Below, piece after piece: positions 11,861 through 24,087 of a stretch of 64,000 bases of DNA. Below the pieces are notes generated by a model. That model saw only the letters and a list, made by a program, of their open reading frames with translations. It ran no database searches and had not been told where the DNA came from. A program made the translations under genes and the position numbers. How positions within the stretch are numbered: position 1 is the stretch's first letter; every line of letters begins with the position of its first letter. The stretch is from assembly GCF_000715075.1 (NCBI RefSeq), contig NC_134095.1, positions 69,135,990 through 69,199,989 of the forward strand. Reading direction: 5' to 3'. Origin of the DNA: Nicotiana tabacum (taxonomy: Eukaryota; Streptophyta; Magnoliopsida; Solanales; Solanaceae).

Positions 11861-12420
11861 GCATACCTGGAAGATCAGCTGGAAATACATCAGAGAAATC
11901 CGTCACTACTGGGACTGAATCAACTATAGGGGTATCAATACTGACATTTTTCACATAAGCTAGATACGTGTCACACCCCTTCTCAACCATTCGTTAAGCT
12001 TTATGAAATGAAATAACTCTACTGGGAGTATGATATAAAGTACTCCTCCACTCTAATCGTGGTACACCTAGTATGACCAGTGTTACGGTCTTAGTGTGAC
12101 AATCAAGAATAGCATAATGGGGCGTTAACCAGCCCATGCCCAAGATAACGTCAAAGTCTACCATGCTGAGTAAAAATAAATTGGCTCTAGTCTCAAAGCC
12201 ACTAAGAGTAATCAAACACGACTGATAAACATGGTCCACAACACGAGAATCTCCTATAGGAGTAGAAACATAAACATAGGAACACAAAGAATCCCGAGAT
12301 ATGACCAAATGCGGCGCAAAATAATTGGATACATAAGAATAAGTGTAGTCTATATCGAATAGAACTGATGCATCTCTATGACAAACTGGGACAATACTTG
12401 TGATGACAGAATCAGAGGTG
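11861..12420 (-). pseudogene. Element B aspartic protease region
   Basis: The conserved block DFDVILGMGWLTPHYAILDC is at about 12090-12170, with YVSTPIGDSRVVDHVY upstream. The active-site turn near 12340-12360 reads VLFDID where A and C have VLFDSG, so the catalytic DSG triad is lost. The frame also breaks between the active site and the rest. The linker toward RT contains the PPYRMAPPELKELTEQL block. Confidence 0.82.
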
Positions 12421-13823
12421 ACAGCCTCAGTACAGGCAAGAAGGGCATAATATCTGGCATGGGATCCCCCTCTAGGGCAACCTCTACCTCTCCGACCTCA
12501 TACTCTAGCTGGCTGAGCAGGTGGGGTAGCAATTGGTGTTGTGATCACAGCCTGGGAACTCTGCGGAGCATGCTGTGTCGCCACATGGCGTGTTTCGCCA
12601 CACTCAAAACAAGCTCTGGGAGGGCGTGGTAGCTGTGACTAACTTAGGCTAGGTCTGCTAGACTGACCACTGAAAGTACCCCGTGTATGAGGCACACTAC
12701 ATATTGGAGGTGCATAATAAGGATCCTGAGGTCTAGGCGGAACTGGAATATCACTGGCTGCTGGAAGAGCTGAATAAACGAGGCGACTCACATAACCCCT
12801 ACCACAACAAACTACAGCTGGGGCACGGGCACCAGAATAATGGCCCGACTCTTGAGACCTTTTTTCCTCTCTTTCCTCTTTATCCCGATCAAGCATGCCC
12901 TCTACTCTCCTGGTAATTCTCACCACCTGCTGGTAAGCAATATCCATCTCCAGCTCTCGGGCCATGCTAGAACTGATGCTGGGGATAAGCCCCTCAATAA
13001 ACCGATGAACTCTCTCGCGAACTGTAGAAACCAAGGTCAGTGCATGTCTAGCCAAGTCAATGTAATGGACAGCATACTCCGAAACAATCATAGTACACTG
13101 GCGCAAATGCTCCCGCGACATGCATCCTTGAGGCTCTAAGGAACATACTCCCTCAAAAACATATCTGAAATCTGGGTCCATGAAAGGGAATCTTCCTCAG
13201 CCGGACTGTCCAACTCAAAAGTATGCCACTACTAATATGCTGCTCCTCGAAGCTGGAAGGAAGTGAAACAAACCCCACTCGATCCTGATATACCCATAGT
13301 GCGGAGGATACGGTGGGACTCCTCCAGAAATCCCTGAGCATCCTCTGATGCTAGACCATTGAATGTAGGAGGCTTGTACTTCTTGAACCTCTCAAGCCTC
13401 CACTACTCATCCTCTGAAGCTGCTGCCCCGTCCACTAGTTGAACTGGGGCTACAGGCAGTATCGGTATAAACTCTGGGATCTAATCAACCTGGACCCGCT
13501 GCTCTGGGGTATGGGTAGTGGCGGGAGTCTGCGCTCCTCCCCCAGCTTGGGATGTGGCTGCAGCAAGGGGAATCAACCCTGTCTGAGCTAGAGTGGTGTA
13601 CATGATCATGAACTGTGCAAGAGTCTCCTGGAGAGTTGGAGTAGTAGTAGCAGTAGGCGTATCAGGTGTCTGGGCTCCGATTGGAGCTGTTAGTGGCAGC
13701 TTGCGTGGGTGCTCTTGTTGTAACACGTGCACATCCTCGGCCTCTTCCCCGGACCCGGCCACTGGCGATTCTAGCAGGGGGCACGGGTGCCTGGTCATCT
13801 CCGGTAGCACATGTCCTTACCAT
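12421..13823 (-). pseudogene. Element B gag
   Basis: The start at 13823 gives MVRTCATGDDQAPVPPARI, followed by an Arg/Gly-rich stretch. A shifted frame continues as TLAQTGLIPLAAATSQAGGG (13481-13810). The capsid-like segment includes the frame 12639-13181 with SMARELEMDIAYQQVVRITR. A zinc knuckle (CFECGETRHVATQH) lies near 12570-12610; its last position reads His, so the CCHC motif is damaged. Gag would bind genomic RNA and form the particle. The start is chosen by analogy with A (5373) and C (38727); all three lie 187-189 bp from their PBS. Confidence 0.8.
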
Positions 13824-14009
13824 CTATAAGAGAATAGAAGCCAGAGGTTTAGAATTTTGAAATCAATAATCTCCCACGATAAGGAATCAAATGAAGTGGA
13901 ATCTTTCTAACAGTTACATAGCCTCTCAAATATAAGTACAGATGTCTCCGTACCAATCTGTAAGACTATAATAAACCGGCTTGTGATTCATGACTCCTAT
14001 GAATCTAGA

Positions 14010-14021
14010 GCTCTGATACCA
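14010..14021 (-). other. Primer-binding site of element B (tRNA-iMet type)
   Basis: The minus strand reads TGGTATCAGAGC, three bases from the LTR edge at 14025. The 187 bp between it and the gag start are untranslated leader. Confidence 0.92.
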
Positions 14022-14024
14022 ACT

Positions 14025-16761
14025 TGTCACGACCCAAGTTTTTCCTCCGTGAACTGTCATACCGGAACCTAGTCTCTACGACTAGGTAAGCCTAACAAAT
14101 TGCAAAAAATGGATTAAAGATGAAAAACTAGCCAATAAACAGGTAAATCTAATTAAAAGAGTTTAAGATGCCGCTCGACATATACAATAGTAACACTATC
14201 GACTAAATATAACACTCCCAAAACCAGGAATCTCATGAATCACAAGCTAAAGAAAAATACATAGTGTTTTAACTCCAAATGTCTAAACGATGGAAAAAAT
14301 ACAAGAAGCCTATAACTGAAGGGAGAATAGAGAAGGACTTCCATGTCTCCGGACGCGGCAGATATACCTCAAAGTATCTAGATTGCCTCACCTCACAGAT
14401 AGTATGGCTGAGCAGAAGAACCTGGATCTACACAAAAAATATGTACAAGAAAGGGCATGAGTACACCACAGCGGTACCCAGTAAGTGCCAAGCCTAACCT
14501 CGGTCGAGTAGTGACGAGGAAGTTCAGGGACCTACTAGTTATATATATATATAACAAGGAAAAATAGTATGAAAAGTGATAGTATAATTAAAATACTAAC
14601 AATCTATAAAGATCAAATCACATAAAGAAGTAACTTAGTACGTAGAGATAGCAATAAGGGATTTCCCTGGATAATGTCCCGTAGTCCCAAACGAAAATGT
14701 GCAGAGGATCTCCCGAGATACTGTCTAGTAGTCCAAATCGTAAATGTACAGAGGATCTCTAGTAATATCGATCTGTAGTCCCAAAGTAAATATCCAGTAA
14801 AGGGGGATCTCCCGTGATACTGTCCCGTAGTCCAAAATGTAAATGTGTAGGGGGATCTCCTGGAATACCTATCCGTAGTTCCAAAGTAAACATGCAGGGG
14901 GATCTCCCAGAATAACGTTCTGTAGTCCCAAAGTAAATATACAACCAAATCAATATACGCAACAATCTCAAGAAACAGGTAATTTCTATTCAATATATGC
15001 ATCAATATACAGTTCTATTCAAGTTCGTATCAAATAAATAGGTAATTTCTACCCTAAACATGCTACACAGAATACAAGTAAAAAAGTTTAAGAAAATAAG
15101 AATGTTAAGTCACGTAAGCATGCTTTCCAAAGCTAAGCATGAGGCTACATATACTAGTATTGTTTAATTAAAGGAAAACATAGATATTTACTAATGACAA
15201 TGGGGTTTTTCAACAATTAGCACATGTACGCACTCGTCACCTCACGTACACGACATTCATATAACAATTGTACGAAAATCATGTTCCCCCACATAAGGAT
15301 AGGCAAGCCACTTACCTCTAACCATTTCAAAATCAATCTAATATCACGCTCTTATCACAAGTATCCAACTCCGATTGACCCAAATCTAATCAAATCAATT
15401 ACATAACGTGAATAAAACTACAAGAAGCTAACTTAACTAATGAATTTAAAGCTACAACGAGAAATTAGAAAGACGCCCAAAAATACTCCCTAGGCCCATG
15501 ACTAAGAATCGGGCAAAAGTTACAAATTTAGAACACCTATTCACTCATGAGTTCACTCGTACAAAAATCATCCCAATCCGACGTCAAATTCATGTTCAAA
15601 ACTCACATTTTTCATTGGGGAACTTTTTCCCCCATTTCCAAATTTCTACCCTCAAATTCCTTAATTAGATGAGGAAAATAACAATGGACTAATCTATTAT
15701 AATCAAATTAGAGTTTTAATTCATTACCCAATAGTTCTCCTTCAAAATCTCTTAAGAAATCGCCTTCCACCGAGCTCTAAATCAACTTTTTATGTTATGA
15801 ACTCAAATCCTCAAAATTTCATATTTCTACCTAGCAATTACTGCATCTACGATCAAGGTGCCTCTTCTGCGATCCCAGTTCTGTTGCTAGGGATTCGCAC
15901 CTGCGTAATTTCATTAAACCCCTAGGCACCGCACCTGTGCTCCATTCTCGCAGATGCGCTCCCGCTTCTGCGGTCCTTGAGTTGCAGCTGCGACCAACAA
16001 CCTTCAAGCCTCAAACCATATCTACGATTGCCAACCGCTTCTACGGCACACCTGGGGTCTTATATCCGCAGGTGAGAAAATAATAGGTTCAGCAAATTTC
16101 AGAAATTGCCAAAGTCCAAATTCAATTCTGTTAAGCATCTGAAACTCACCCGAGGCCCCCGGGACCTCAACCTAACAACAAACCAATCCTAAAATATTAT
16201 ACAAACTTAGTCGAGCCCTCAAATCACATCAAACAATGCTAAAATCCTGAATCACTCTCCAATCCAAACCTAATGAAATAGAATTTCCAAAATTCTACAA
16301 CTGATGCCGAAACCAACCAAACTATGTCTGATTGATGTCAAATTTCACACACAAGTCATATTCAACACTCCGGACCTATTCCAACTTCCAGAATCAGATT
16401 TCGACCCCAATATTAAAATTTCACTATTGGCCCAAAAACTCCGAAATTTAACTTTCGGCATTTCAAGCCTCAATAAGATACGAACCTCCAAAGCACAATC
16501 TAGACACACCCTTAAGCCCAAAATCACCCAACAAAGCTAACGAAATTGATAGAATTCCATTCCAGACCCGTCTTCACACTGCTCTGACTATGGTCCACAT
16601 TTTAAGATTTAAACTTTTATTTAGGAACTAAGTGTCCCAAAACACTCTGAAACTCAAGATGAACCATCCTGGCAAATCACCACAGCAGAAATAGACACGT
16701 GGAAAGCAGTTAATAGGGGATCGAGGCATTAATTCTAAAAATAACCAGTTGGGTCGTTACA
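14025..16761 (-). mobile_element. Element B 5' LTR, complete
   Basis: This 2737-bp LTR begins (plus strand) TGTCACGACCC and ends GGGTCGTTACA directly before the CCAAT duplication. It parallels 6516-9155 throughout and also contains the inner end that the other copy lacks. A six-unit minisatellite occupies about 14650-14945. A CTGCGG/CGCATCTGCG-rich stretch occupies about 15840-16070. No coding function is seen. Confidence 0.93.
14650..14945 (+). repeat. About 50-55-bp minisatellite in B 5' LTR, about 6 copies
   Basis: Same unit as at 7150-7445 (GGATCTCCCG...TAGTCCCAAA...GTAAAT). Copy number and order match between the two LTRs. Confidence 0.85.
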
Positions 16762-16766
16762 CCAAT
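16762..16766 (+). repeat. Right target-site duplication of element B (CCAAT)
   Basis: Exact match to 6511-6515, directly after the terminal ACA of B. Confidence 0.92.
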
Positions 16767-18198
16767 ATGATAGAAAATATCAAATACCTTGAAATCTCAA
16801 ACCTTTCCGATTTATCAATACAAGAATAGCTTCATGTCTCACATAAGAGAAACAATAAAATAGAAAGTTATCAAGTAATATATTGGCAATAGAAGTAGGT
16901 AAAACATGTGACAATTTTAATATATAACTAAGGCAAGTAGGAACAACTAACATGTAAGCAAATTGTTGAGTGGAAGGTTAGTAAAATCAAACAAATATCA
17001 TTCAAGTAACAATTTAATTAAAGCATAGATATCAAGTAGTAATATGCATCAATTAAAGCATATAACAACAGATAACATGGAATAACGAACACATGGAAAT
17101 AACAACCTAGTCTTGCATGCTAGATCTGCTGACGGTGCATATACACTCGTCACCTTGCATATAAGTTATTTTTCCATATAATTCACATAATAAATAGTTC
17201 AACAAGTCCTAATTCCCTCAATTCAAGACATAACACTCACTTCTTCCGCAATCAAATCAATACTCAACCACAACCTTTTCTTTAGAACTATCCTCCAAAC
17301 AAGTCAAATCTAGCCAAATATAGTTGAAATAGTTCAAAATAAGCTTTAGAAACTACCTATAAGTGCAAAGATTCGATCTTTAATGAAGTTGGAAAAAGTC
17401 AACAAAAGTTGATTCCGGGCTCGCCCGGTCAAAACTCGAGTCCAAGGGTAGATCTCGAGTACATAAAGCTCCTCGAGTCCATATATGTGTTTTGTTTAAA
17501 AATCCGAGTCCAATTTGACTCTAAAATCTAAAAATTTTATTTTTTAAAATATAGACAAAAAATTCCCAAAATTTCTCTTAGATTCTCATAAATTTGATAT
17601 TAAATCTCATGTATAATCATGTAACATATTGAAAATAGGTTAAAATTACTTACCCGATGATTGTACGTTAAAATCTCCTCTCCAAATAGCCTCCTACCAA
17701 GTCTAGGGTTCTAAAATGAGAGAGTGATACTCAAACCCCGTTTTCCTGACCTTATATTTAGGTGTAGATGTCTTAATTGTGACACTGAGTTCACAATTGC
17801 GAAGAATAACTCACAATTGCAGTGCTAGTCAGCCTTAAGGGAAATTGCATATGCGACATTGACTTTGCAATTGCGAAGTCTGCTCCCATCACAAATGCGA
17901 CCAAGTGGTCGCAAATTCGAACCTACCCACCTCAAGTACTACTTCGAAATTGCGATATAGGTATCACAATTGCAACACCTGAAACCCCATAATAAAACCG
18001 TAATTGCAATGCTGGTGCACGCAATTGTGACACCTGAAGCATCCGCACACCAACAAACCTATTCCAGCACAAAACATTTCGTAAAACATTTGAAACCCAC
18101 TTGAGTGCGCGGGTCTACAATCCAAATATCGACACAAGTCTAAATATATCATATGAAAACAAGGGATAGTACTCAAAATAACATATCAGGTCGTCACA
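16762..18198 (-). mobile_element. Element A 5' LTR, outer part
   Basis: It resumes after the right CCAAT (16762-16766) and ends CAGGTCGTCACA at 18198. At 17140-17170 it contains GGTGCATATACACTCGTCACC, paralleled in the C LTR near 40230, which supports the A-C family link. At 17780-18030 there is a block of CACAATTGCG / GCAATTGCGA / CAAATGCGAC motifs. Together with 5577-6515 the LTR is about 2.4 kb. Confidence 0.85.
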
Positions 18199-19090
18199 AA
18201 TCATGATCGGGGCTTTTAGTGACTTCATAGATGCGAGTGTTTATCCATAGAAGTTGTGTCCTACAAGCAACATTTTTGTCTGCATAAGCAGAAATCACCG
18301 GGTAGAGTTATAATTTGAGGGTTTAGTCTATTTTTTATTATTTAGAGTTTGGAACTCAGCTAGAGGCGATTTTTGGGGAGAATTTTATAACTACTTTGAG
18401 GGTAAGTAGTTTCTACTTGATTTTGATGTTGTATCTTATTTCCTCATGGATTATTATACATATATTATGAGATTTGAAAGGAAATCTTGGGGGGTTTTGT
18501 TCTAGATATTTGGAGAGTTATTATTTGGGATTTCGACCCGATTTTAAGTTCGATATGAGTGAAACTTGTATATTTTGACTCGTATTGGAATGAGTAATCG
18601 GAATTTGTGACTTTTGTCGAGGTTAGAGATACAGATTAGGGTTGACTTTATGTTGTTGATTAAAAATCGAGTTGTAATGCTCCTATATTGTTTCCTTTAG
18701 AACTATTTGACACCACAATGTGTTATCTCACTAGATTCGAGCCGTTCGAAGGTCGATTTGCAAGGGAATACATTTTTGGAGTATGGAATTGGCTCGTTCG
18801 AGGTAAGTATCTTGCCTATGCTTTGCTTGACGGGGTTATTCATGATCCCGGTAGACCTTATGCTATTATGTGCCTTGTTTTGTTATCATGCCCCGTTGTT
18901 TCCGTGTTTTTTCCACTTGTTTGACTATGTGAGCTATTATTGAAGTTAGAAATCATGTCTAGGCTATGTGCTTAGCTTTTTGAGACATGATATATCTATT
19001 TTTGTTATGTCGAACTGTTTGCCTTAACTATAGTCATATTTTCAGTCACAATATTATATTTACATATCATATCACTGTGTACTCTTTATA
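18199..19090 (+). mobile_element. Truncated LTR fragment in plus orientation
   Basis: This roughly 0.9-kb stretch lies between the A LTR and the C LTR remnant. It resembles the body of a gypsy LTR read on the plus strand (GAGGCGATTTTTGGGGAGAA, then GGCTCGTTCGAGGTAAGTA). It has no TG/CA ends of its own and no coding motifs; short plus-strand frames at 18688-18943 carry no recognisable domain. It is probably older sequence into which A inserted and which was later joined to C by deletion. The family assignment is tentative. Confidence 0.45.
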
Positions 19091-20456
19091 CGTTAAAAAA
19101 TTCCCAATTCTACCCAAATCCCTAATTTCTGCCATGAAAATCCTAGGTTTGATGTTAAAATCTTATGAAATGTAATTAGTATTTGAAAACAAGTAGATTA
19201 AAGTCACTTACCAATGTATTTACGAAGAAAATCTCTTTAAAAAAATCGCCTCTAGGGTGTTTAGGTAGAGAGTTTGAAAGAAATGAACTAAATCTCGTTT
19301 TCCTCTATTTTTCCCAGCTGCAGTTATCACAGTTGCGACACATAGTTCGCAATTGCGATGATCGCAAAAGCAATCAACCCTTTGCAAATGCGAAAAAGTC
19401 ACTAAGCCTGCTTTCGTCGCCAATACGACACTTTCGGTCGCAAATGTGAACCAAGGTTCATCGCAAATGCGACCAACACTTTGCAAAAGAGAAGTAGTAC
19501 AAAGTCAGTCAATGGTCGCAATTGCGACAAAAACCTTGGCAATTGTGAAATGCCAGAGTTCGCAAATGCGAATAATTTCTCGCATATGCGAATTATTCAC
19601 AACCCAGCCCATGCTCGCAAATGAGAATCACTGTTCGCAAAAGAGAGGCTATCATTTGCGAGCCAGGCCTCGCAATTGCAAGATCTGTAGGTCACACTAG
19701 AAACATAAGATGCATCAGCTATTTCAAAGTCCAAAAATCAATCCGTAGCCTATTCGAAACTCACCCAAGCCCTTCGAGTTCCAAACCAATCATGCACACA
19801 AGTGTAATAATATCATACGAACTCGTTCGCACGATCAAAACACCCAAATAACACCTACAACTATGAATCAAACACCAAAATAAATCAAATTTTCAAAGAA
19901 ACTTAAGAACTTTCAATATTTCTACCGCACGTCCGAATCACGGTAAATCAACTCTGTTTTGCACCAAATATTGCAGACAAGTTATAAATACTGAAACAAA
20001 CCTATACCAAGATTCAAAATGGAAATTTGAACCCGGTAGCAACAAAGTCGACGTACATTCAAACTTAGGAACTCTTTAAACCTTTAACAAATTATGCTAA
20101 ATCATAAACGAAACTCTTTAAACCTTTAAACTTATAGTTTTTAACAAATTATGCTAAATCAAGAAAGGAACTTTAAAATTCTATTTCAGGAATACACCGA
20201 AGTGCCAAATCACGATACAGAACCACCGTCACTGTCATATAACTGATTCGGGTCTATTTCTTCAAAACGCTGACCGAAGTTATCTCAAATGAGTTTTAAA
20301 GCACGATTTCACATTTTCATCAATTTCCTTATAAATATTCTATAAAAAAGGACATGAATTGTGCACGCAAATCGAGAAAGTATAAACGAAACTATTCAAG
20401 GTCTCAAAACACAGAAATGAAGGTTAAAACTGGAAATGACCTATGGGGTCATCACA
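19091..20456 (-). mobile_element. Element C 3' LTR, outer part missing
   Basis: It parallels the C 5' LTR from about 40618 onward, without the LINE. It ends (plus strand) GGGGTCATCACA at 20456 beside the PPT. The part equivalent to 38929-40617 is absent. It contains a motif-rich block at 19320-19690. Confidence 0.85.
19320..19690 (+). repeat. TCGCAAWTGCGA motif array in C 3' LTR
   Basis: More than ten near-copies of GCAATTGCGA or GCAAATGCGA lie in about 370 bp; many extend to the palindrome TCGCAATTGCGA. The equivalent block in the other LTR is at 42060-42440. Confidence 0.75.
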
Positions 20457-20472
20457 TTCTCCACCTCTAAAA
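20457..20472 (-). other. Polypurine tract of element C
   Basis: The minus strand reads TTTTAGAGGTGGAGAA directly before the 3' LTR, where plus-strand DNA synthesis is primed. Confidence 0.8.
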
Positions 20473-21207
20473 CGAACGTTTACCCTCGAACGAACATAAA
20501 AAGGTACCTAGGCTGGTGAAAAGGTATAGATATCTACTCCGCATGTTTGACTCGGGCTCTCACGTGATTGCCTCGGTCGCCTGACCTCTCCACTACACTC
20601 GAACTGAAGGATATATCTTAGGCCTTAACTATCAGAACTACTAGGTTTGAATAGCCACTAGCTCCTCTTTATAACTCATATCCTTGTCCAATTGGACTGA
20701 GCTGGAATCTAACACATGGGATGAATCATCGTGATACTTCTGGTGCATAGACTCATGGAACACCGGATGGACTGGTGATAAACTAGGTGGTTATGCGAAC
20801 CTGTAGGCCACCTCACCCACTCTCTCAAGAATCTCAAAAGGTATGATATACCTAGGGCTCAACTTGCCCTTGTATCTAAACCTTACCACACCCTTCATGG
20901 GTGAAACCTGGAGCAATACCCTCTCTCCAAACATGAATGCAACATCACGAACTCTACAGTCAACAAAACTATTCTTCCTAGATTGATTGTGCGAAGTCTT
21001 AATCTTGACCTTATCCAAAACATCCTGAACCAAATTGGTACCCAACAACCGAGCCTCTCCTGGCTCAAACCAACCAACTAGCAAATGGCATCGCCTCTCA
21101 TACAATGCCTCATAGGGAGCCATATGAGTGCTAGACTGGTAATTATTGTTGTAGCTAAACTCCGCAAGAAGCAGAAACTGATCCCAAAAAACCTCAAAAT
21201 CCATAAT
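20473..21207 (-). pseudogene. Element C integrase C-terminal part
   Basis: The frame at 20791-21219 reads from FEVFWDQFLLLAEFSYNNNY through MAPYEALYERRCHLLVGWFE, the integrase core end, to SPMKGVVRFRYKGKLSPRYI, the GPF-type module, and GEVAYRF. It corresponds to the end of the integrase of B. The upstream part of the same gene lies at 34462 onward beyond Athila element E. The frame then breaks, and only traces of a chromodomain-like tail (such as DKDMSYKEE) continue to 20473. It would catalyse cDNA integration if intact. Confidence 0.85.
21203..21207 (+). repeat. Left target-site duplication of element E (ATAAT)
   Basis: Right copy is ATAAC at 34457-34461, one mismatch. The uninterrupted integrase codons in relatives favour ATAAC as the original. 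Confidence 0.8.
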
Positions 21208-22612
21208 TGATACACTCAAATTACACTTTAAATAAATAGTGTAAGGTATTCGGTATCAAATATAATAACCCAACAAGGTTGGGGTCGAATCCCACAGGGA
21301 ATAGGTGTGAAAAGGTTACTTGAGTAGTGTGAAACTTGACTTAAGTCGTAATTCTATTCCTTTAGCTTAACAAAAGAATGATATAATTGTGATTTAACAA
21401 GATAACTATTTTGTTGTTAGAGTGTAATTAATTTGATTAAGGAAACCAAGGTTGTGTCCCCATCAATGAAATATAATGCTATCGGTGTTAATATGATATA
21501 TTTCTAATGGAAGGTCCTTTGATATGCAAATAGTTTCTCAATGACTACCCAATATTTTCCAATGGTTGGGTAGTATTTTCTCTATATGATTTTTCCAAAT
21601 ATAAAAGAGTTGCATTAAGAACAACCAATTTATGCCAAGTAGAACCCACTTATTCCTAAGCGATTCTATTAAACAAGGTTTAAAGTCTTGAGTTCTTGAT
21701 ATTCACTTCTACCAAACCCTAATACACTTTTCCAAGTAAAGAAAGAGTAAAATGGAATAAGTTAATGTTTGCAACCACCAAAAAAATAAAGCACAAGAAA
21801 TGAATAAATATCAACCAACCACTATGTATATATATTCAATGTCAAACACCCATTAATATTACACCCATTTAGGGTCCCCAACCTTACTATTTAAAACTAG
21901 CTACTTATACTAAAATACAAAAATAAAGGCAATAATTAGTCATAAAGCTTACAAAAGTATAAGATTGTCTCTTCACAAGCTTCCAAATTAATGGTGTATT
22001 CAATGCCTTCAATGTAGTCCCTTTTTCAGACTTAATGCCTCACAAAAACCCTAATAAATCGATTTATAGTGGACTAAAAGTCGGGGTCAAGATTGGACAA
22101 AAATGCCCATGCAGAGCACTTATGCGACAGCATAATGGTCGCATACCATGTATGCGGTCCGCATAGTTGATAATTGTGTCACATAACTTCAGATCCTCAA
22201 GCCCAGATTCCACCGCATTCCATTATGCGGTACTCATATCAGTTATGCGACCGCATTTTTCATCGCAGAAGTGCTACGTGGGTTCTTCACTTTCAGTTAT
22301 GTGGTCATTATGCGGCTCGCAAATGTGTTATGCGACCGCATAATGGATCGCACAATCTTCTCTTCATTTGGCAAAATAGCTGCTTCAGTTTGCGGTGGTT
22401 ATGCGATCCACATAATATTCTGCGGTCGCATACTTGCAGCATTCCTACTCTTTTGTGGCTTTTTGACTTCTTTTCCATGTGTTTTGGCCTTCAAATCTCA
22501 TGCACTACAAAACACCAAAACTTTATAAGATTTAACTACCAATGCATTGAAAGACGAACTAAACTCTATGTAATTGGTATCAAAAGTGTCAAAATTCTAT
22601 GGCACATCAACA
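21208..22612 (-). mobile_element. Element E 3' LTR
   Basis: This 1405-bp LTR starts (plus strand) TGATACACTC and ends CACATCAACA beside the PPT complement CCCCCTACTTA. The region at 22120-22440 is dense in TATGCGGTCCGCATA-like inverted motifs. The 158-aa and 85-aa plus-strand frames here lie in LTR sequence and lack domains. Confidence 0.92.
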
Positions 22613-24087
22613 CCCCCTACTTAAACTCTTGCTTGTCCTCAAGCAACTAAAATAAAATTATCCTATCCTATACTACTTCTATTTCCAACATGTCACAATT
22701 CATTTAACAATTCGACTAATCAACTTGTGATCTTCGAGTCTCAACCAAAATGAGAAAATGCTACTCACAGCTAAGTGTGCACTTGTATTCTGCTTCAAGA
22801 ACCTAACTTCTGCTAAATCTTGCAATTCATGCGCACTCATAACTAAGAAAATCCCCAAATCACGCATATGTAGAGGGGATGCAATCAAAATACTCTTGCA
22901 CTCGGAACGAAAGCTACATGCTAGAAGTATCAGTCCATATGCTTGCCCATATTTTAACTTGCTACTATCTCAGGAATGATTGGTTGTAGATCACCAAGGA
23001 CTTTTCATGGATTATAATGTAGGCATCGGGACGGGTTGGATGAATATTTGGGAATGTAGTGGCTATACCCTCCTTGAACTCTACATACATTTTGCTTCTT
23101 TACTATATACAACCGACATAGAACCACCTCAAAGTATTTCTTAGTTTCCACAAGACTCCACTCTTTTTCTCTTCTTTTCTCTTTTTTTTTTACAAATGGT
23201 TTTCTTTTTTTTGGAGCTTGAGTTTCGTTATATACACAACTTTGAGGGTTTTTTTTCTCTGCCCACAGTATTAAACCTTATCAATTTTCACATTGTACTG
23301 GCACCCCCAACTTAGGCTTTTAGCCTTATTCTTACCTGTTCAAGGAGGGATGGGTTCAAAAGAAGGAATTATTTCACAAAAGGGGTAAAGGTTTGTAATG
23401 TGGTAGCCAATAAAAGGTTAAATGCTCAACGGGGGTAACTAGGGTAATTAATGTACCAGGGAGGTCAATTTGGGAAAAACTAGCTAGTAGTCACAAAGAG
23501 AGCCTAAGATCATTTTCGCATCCAATCATTAACATGAGAGTTGCACTAAGAAACCAACCGGGCAAGTTCTAGACATCACAAGTTAAGCATATGCATTGTT
23601 TATACAAATCCTCACTCACTCACAACGCATGAGCTATTCAACTCAACATAGTTTTAGCCCTCAAGTGAATGCAAGGCAACTCAAAACTTTCATCTCAAGA
23701 TATGTAAGATTCTGGATAAGCGTAAAGTCAAAGAGTGAACCTCAAGTTCACAAGAATGACTCACCATTTTTTTATATACAAAATAAGAAAGGGTACCATT
23801 TTTTTACACAATTCATCACATGATTGAAGCTAGAACAATCAATGTCGAATAAGTCAAAACATTCCATGTTACTGCCGTGGTTCTATTATTACACCCTTGA
23901 AAAAGAACCCGGCGAAGAAAAACCAAGGGGAATTCATTGCTAACTATAAAACTATACTACTAATATAAATAGTTTATGTACAATGTTCACACAAAATATG
24001 ACTATCCCACCCCCAACCAAAAAGCATGCATTGTCCCCAATGCATAGAGAATGTAAATGTGAAGCTTAGGGACTTCCTAGGGTGCAC
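22613..24087 (-). other. Element E 3' untranslated region with PPT
   Basis: The PPT reads TAAGTAGGGGGTG on the minus strand at 22613-22625. The remaining roughly 1.4 kb contains T-rich stretches (23160-23260) and no coding signal I can support. No tandem array is visible here, unlike in element F. Confidence 0.7.

Larger units (their letters stand above)
6516..16761 (-). mobile_element. Complete Ty3/gypsy chromovirus B (Tekay/Del-like)
   Basis: This 10.2-kb element has related LTRs at both ends, an initiator-Met PBS, gag, protease, RT, RNase H, integrase and a chromodomain-like tail, all on the minus strand. A perfect 5-bp duplication (CCAAT) flanks it. It sits inside the 5' LTR of element A. 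A hand comparison of the first roughly 265 bp of its two LTRs gives about 32 substitutions, near 12 percent, so it is an old insertion. Reading frames are broken, although RT keeps its FIDD motif. Confidence 0.93.
1..18198 (-). mobile_element. Ty3/gypsy chromovirus A (Tekay/Del-like), 3' end outside window
   Basis: Read on the minus strand, the order is 5' LTR, initiator-Met PBS, gag, protease, RT and RNase H, then the window edge. The PBS (TGGTATCAGAGC) lies directly inside the LTR. The protein pieces match the Tekay/Del chromovirus type by recognition, and element B of the same general type carries the diagnostic chromodomain-like tail. Two later insertions interrupt A: a solo LTR inside the protease and complete element B inside the 5' LTR. 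Integrase and the 3' LTR must lie left of position 1. The element is dead, with stops and frameshifts throughout and altered RT and RNase H catalytic residues. Its LTR family also includes element C. Confidence 0.85.

Noticed and set aside
18688..18943. Two overlapping 78-aa plus-strand frames
   Set aside because: Within an LTR fragment, overlapping in different frames, no recognisable motif.
19320..19690. CRISPR-like array
   Set aside because: Motifs are short, degenerate and irregular, spacers are only about 11-13 bp, and the context is a plant LTR.
22174..22650. 158-aa plus-strand frame, with a related frame near 34072
   Set aside because: It lies in the Athila LTR, antisense to the element, and has no domain; similarity between the two copies only reflects the LTR pair.
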